Positions 4,852 to 6,357 of a DNA stretch of 6,357 nt are shown piece by piece. The notes beneath the pieces are model-generated. The model searched no databases. It saw only the letters and a list, made by a program, of their open reading frames with translations, and was not told the origin of the DNA. Source of the DNA: Acidaminococcus sp. CAG:917 (GTDB lineage: Bacteria > Bacillota > Clostridia > Christensenellales > CAG-917). The first letter of the stretch is position 1, and each line of letters starts with the position of its first letter. A program made the translations under genes and the position numbers. Location of the stretch: assembly GCA_000437555.1 (NCBI GenBank), contig FR901019.1, forward strand, positions 1 through 6,357. Direction: 5' to 3'.

Positions 4852-6126
4852 ATGAATATACTCGATATAATTGAAAAAAAGAAAAAAGGCTTAGCCTTAA
4901 CTAAAGACGAGATAGATTATTTCGTAAACGGCGTGGTGTCGGGCGAGATAAAGGATTATCAGACGTCCGCGTTTTTGATGGCAGTCGTTCTAAAGGGAAT
5001 GACTGATTCGGAAACGTTCAATCTCACTATGGCGATGAAAAACAGCGGCGAAACTTTTGACTTCAGCGGCGTGGAAGGAATGACGGTGGATAAGCACTCC
5101 ACGGGCGGAGTGGGAGATTCCACAACGTTTGTCACAATGCCCGTTTTGGCGTCGCTGGGATTTAAAGTCGCCAAAATGAGCGGCAGGGGACTCGGTTTTA
5201 CGGGCGGAACTCTCGACAAGTTGGAGTCGTTTGACGGATTAAACGTATACCTCGATAAAGACGCATTTATTAAGCAGGTAAACGATATATCCATCGCAGT
5301 TTGCGGTCAGACAAAAAATATATGTCCTGCCGACAAAATCTTATATGCCTTAAGAGACGTTACGGCAACGGTGGATTCCGTGCCGCTTATAGCTTCGTCG
5401 ATTATGTCCAAAAAACTTGCCGTATCGGCGGACGTTTTGGTGCTTGACGTAAAGACGGGGGACGGCGCACTTATGCAGAATTTAAAGCAGACAAAAATTT
5501 TGGCAAAGACGATGGTTAACATAGGTAAAATGTCCGGCAAGAAAGTCAGCGCCGTTATAACGAGTATGGACGAGCCGCTTGACCGCTACATAGGAAATTC
5601 GCTTGAAATTCAAGGGGCGACGGAAGTGCTGTCGGGCGAGCAGAACGAATTGAAAGAAGTCGCAAAAGCGCTTGCCGTCGAAATAATGCTTCAAAGCGGA
5701 AAATACGATATGAAATCGGCGGGAGAGGCTTTCGAGCGTCAGATAATCAGCGGCGAGGCGTTAAATAAATTTAAACAGATGCTTACCTGTCAGGGGGCGA
5801 AATCTCTTGAGCTTAAAAAGGCAAAATACTACGGCGTTGAAATCAAGTCGCAAAAGGCAGGTTATCTTGAAAAGGTGGATACAAGGGCACTCGGCAGATT
5901 TGTTATGTCTATCGGCGGCGGAAGACGTGCCGTTGAAGATAAAATCGATCATACCGTAGGGCTTAAAGTATTAAAAAGAGTGGGCGATAAAATAGAAAAG
6001 GGCGAGAGTGTGGCACTTTTATATTGCAACGAAAAGCCGAGCTTTGACAATGAAATTTTATCGGCGTTTACGATAGGGCCTAAAAAAGTCAAAAAAACAA
6101 AACTTATAGTGGACGTTGTGAGGTAG
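4852..6126 (+). CDS. pdp: Pyrimidine-nucleoside phosphorylase
   Basis: Cytoplasmic enzyme that splits uridine, thymidine or deoxyuridine with phosphate into base and (deoxy)ribose-1-phosphate. It has 424 residues, close to the usual 430 or so. Signatures are DKHSTGGVGD (80-89), KMSGRGLGFTGGTLDKLES (108-126) and ALRDVTATVDSVPLIASSIM (166-185). Counting from the ATG at 4852 puts the substrate residues at H82, R168, S183 and K187, and the phosphate residues at K81, S83, K108, S110 and T120. These are the numbers I recall for the Geobacillus enzyme. That register is why I prefer this start over ATG 4840, which would add MDLI and overlap the upstream gene. Oddities: F116 replaces a usual His, S90 a usual Thr, and G255 the Glu I recall as a potassium ligand. 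A thymidine phosphorylase (deoA) cannot be excluded. deoC starts two bases after the stop. Confidence 0.94.
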   Translation: MNILDIIEKKKKGLALTKDEIDYFVNGVVSGEIKDYQTSAFLMAVVLKGMTDSETFNLTMAMKNSGETFDFSGVEGMTVDKHSTGGVGDSTTFVTMPVLASLGFKVAKMSGRGLGFTGGTLDKLESFDGLNVYLDKDAFIKQVNDISIAVCGQTKNICPADKILYALRDVTATVDSVPLIASSIMSKKLAVSADVLVLDVKTGDGALMQNLKQTKILAKTMVNIGKMSGKKVSAVITSMDEPLDRYIGNSLEIQGATEVLSGEQNELKEVAKALAVEIMLQSGKYDMKSAGEAFERQIISGEALNKFKQMLTCQGAKSLELKKAKYYGVEIKSQKAGYLEKVDTRALGRFVMSIGGGRRAVEDKIDHTVGLKVLKRVGDKIEKGESVALLYCNEKPSFDNEILSAFTIGPKKVKKTKLIVDVVR

Positions 6127-6128
6127 TT

Positions 6129-6357
6129 ATGGACATAGCAAAATATATCGATTTTACGAATTTGAAACAGGAAGCCACAAAAGAAGATATAGTAAAGCTC
6201 TGCCAAAAGGCAAGGGAAGAAAAATATTTCAGCGTTTGCGTAAATCCCTATTACGTATCGCTTGCCAAAAAACAGCTTACGGGCACGGACGTAAAAGTCG
6301 CCGCAGTCATCGGATTTCCTCTCGGGCAGAACGTGCCTGCCATTAAAGCGGCGGAAG
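6129..6357 (+). CDS. deoC: Deoxyribose-phosphate aldolase (3' end missing)
   Basis: Class I aldolase that cleaves 2-deoxyribose-5-phosphate into acetaldehyde and glyceraldehyde-3-phosphate, the last step of deoxynucleoside breakdown. Only the first 76 codons are in the window, out of about 210-220 expected. The N-terminal signature is recognisable: IAKYIDFTNLKQEAT (3-17, usually IDHTLLKPDAT), then YFSVCVNPYYVSLAKK and VKVAAVIGFPLGQN. The family's conserved Asp and Thr of DHT are kept, while His is Phe. The Schiff-base lysine lies outside the window, so catalytic completeness cannot be judged. The ATG is two bases after the pdp stop, with GAGG (6120-6123) inside the end of pdp as ribosome site, so the two are co-transcribed and probably coupled. 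Confidence 0.94.
   Translation, partial: MDIAKYIDFTNLKQEATKEDIVKLCQKAREEKYFSVCVNPYYVSLAKKQLTGTDVKVAAVIGFPLGQNVPAIKAAE

Overview
The window reads as a stretch of chromosome from an anaerobic member of the Bacillota, most likely a clostridial lineage. The evidence is AAGGAG/GGGAGG-type ribosome sites, a sigma-A-type promoter, a moderately low G+C content by eye with AT-rich intergenic DNA, a rubrerythrin gene, and the order obg ... nadD-yqeK ... rsfS, which is typical of Bacillota. Genus cannot be read from this sequence. There is no transposase, integrase, phage gene, tRNA, rRNA or CRISPR array.

Left part (1-1116): the 3' four fifths of obg, a ribosome-associated GTPase, runs off the left edge and ends at a hairpin terminator that also works on paper in the opposite direction. 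Next (1157-2560, minus strand): a rubrerythrin gene with a good promoter and a PerR-like operator, and upstream of it a four-helix membrane protein of unknown function. These two minus-strand genes sit inside the normally compact obg-nadD-yqeK-rsfS block.

Middle (2602-4383, plus strand): nadD and yqeK are fused into one gene, giving an NAD-biosynthesis adenylyltransferase followed by an HD-domain dinucleotide hydrolase. Its promoter places the start of transcription on the A of the best ATG, so the mRNA may be leaderless. After an A-rich gap of 274 bases comes rsfS, the ribosome silencing factor.

Right part (4384-6357, plus strand): a 196-base gap rich in inverted repeats, then a likely operon of a small unknown protein (89 aa), pyrimidine-nucleoside phosphorylase (pdp) and the first 76 codons of deoC. 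Pdp splits pyrimidine (deoxy)nucleosides with phosphate. After conversion to deoxyribose-5-phosphate, DeoC cleaves the sugar to acetaldehyde and glyceraldehyde-3-phosphate, so this part is nucleoside salvage and catabolism.

Most of the content is housekeeping, and I do not see a clearly new multi-gene system. The points most worth a second look are the leaderless nadD-yqeK, the PerR-like box at rubrerythrin, the membrane protein with a possible nuclease-fold core, the structured leader and unknown 89-aa protein ahead of pdp, and unusual substitutions in conserved motifs of Obg, NadD and Pdp.
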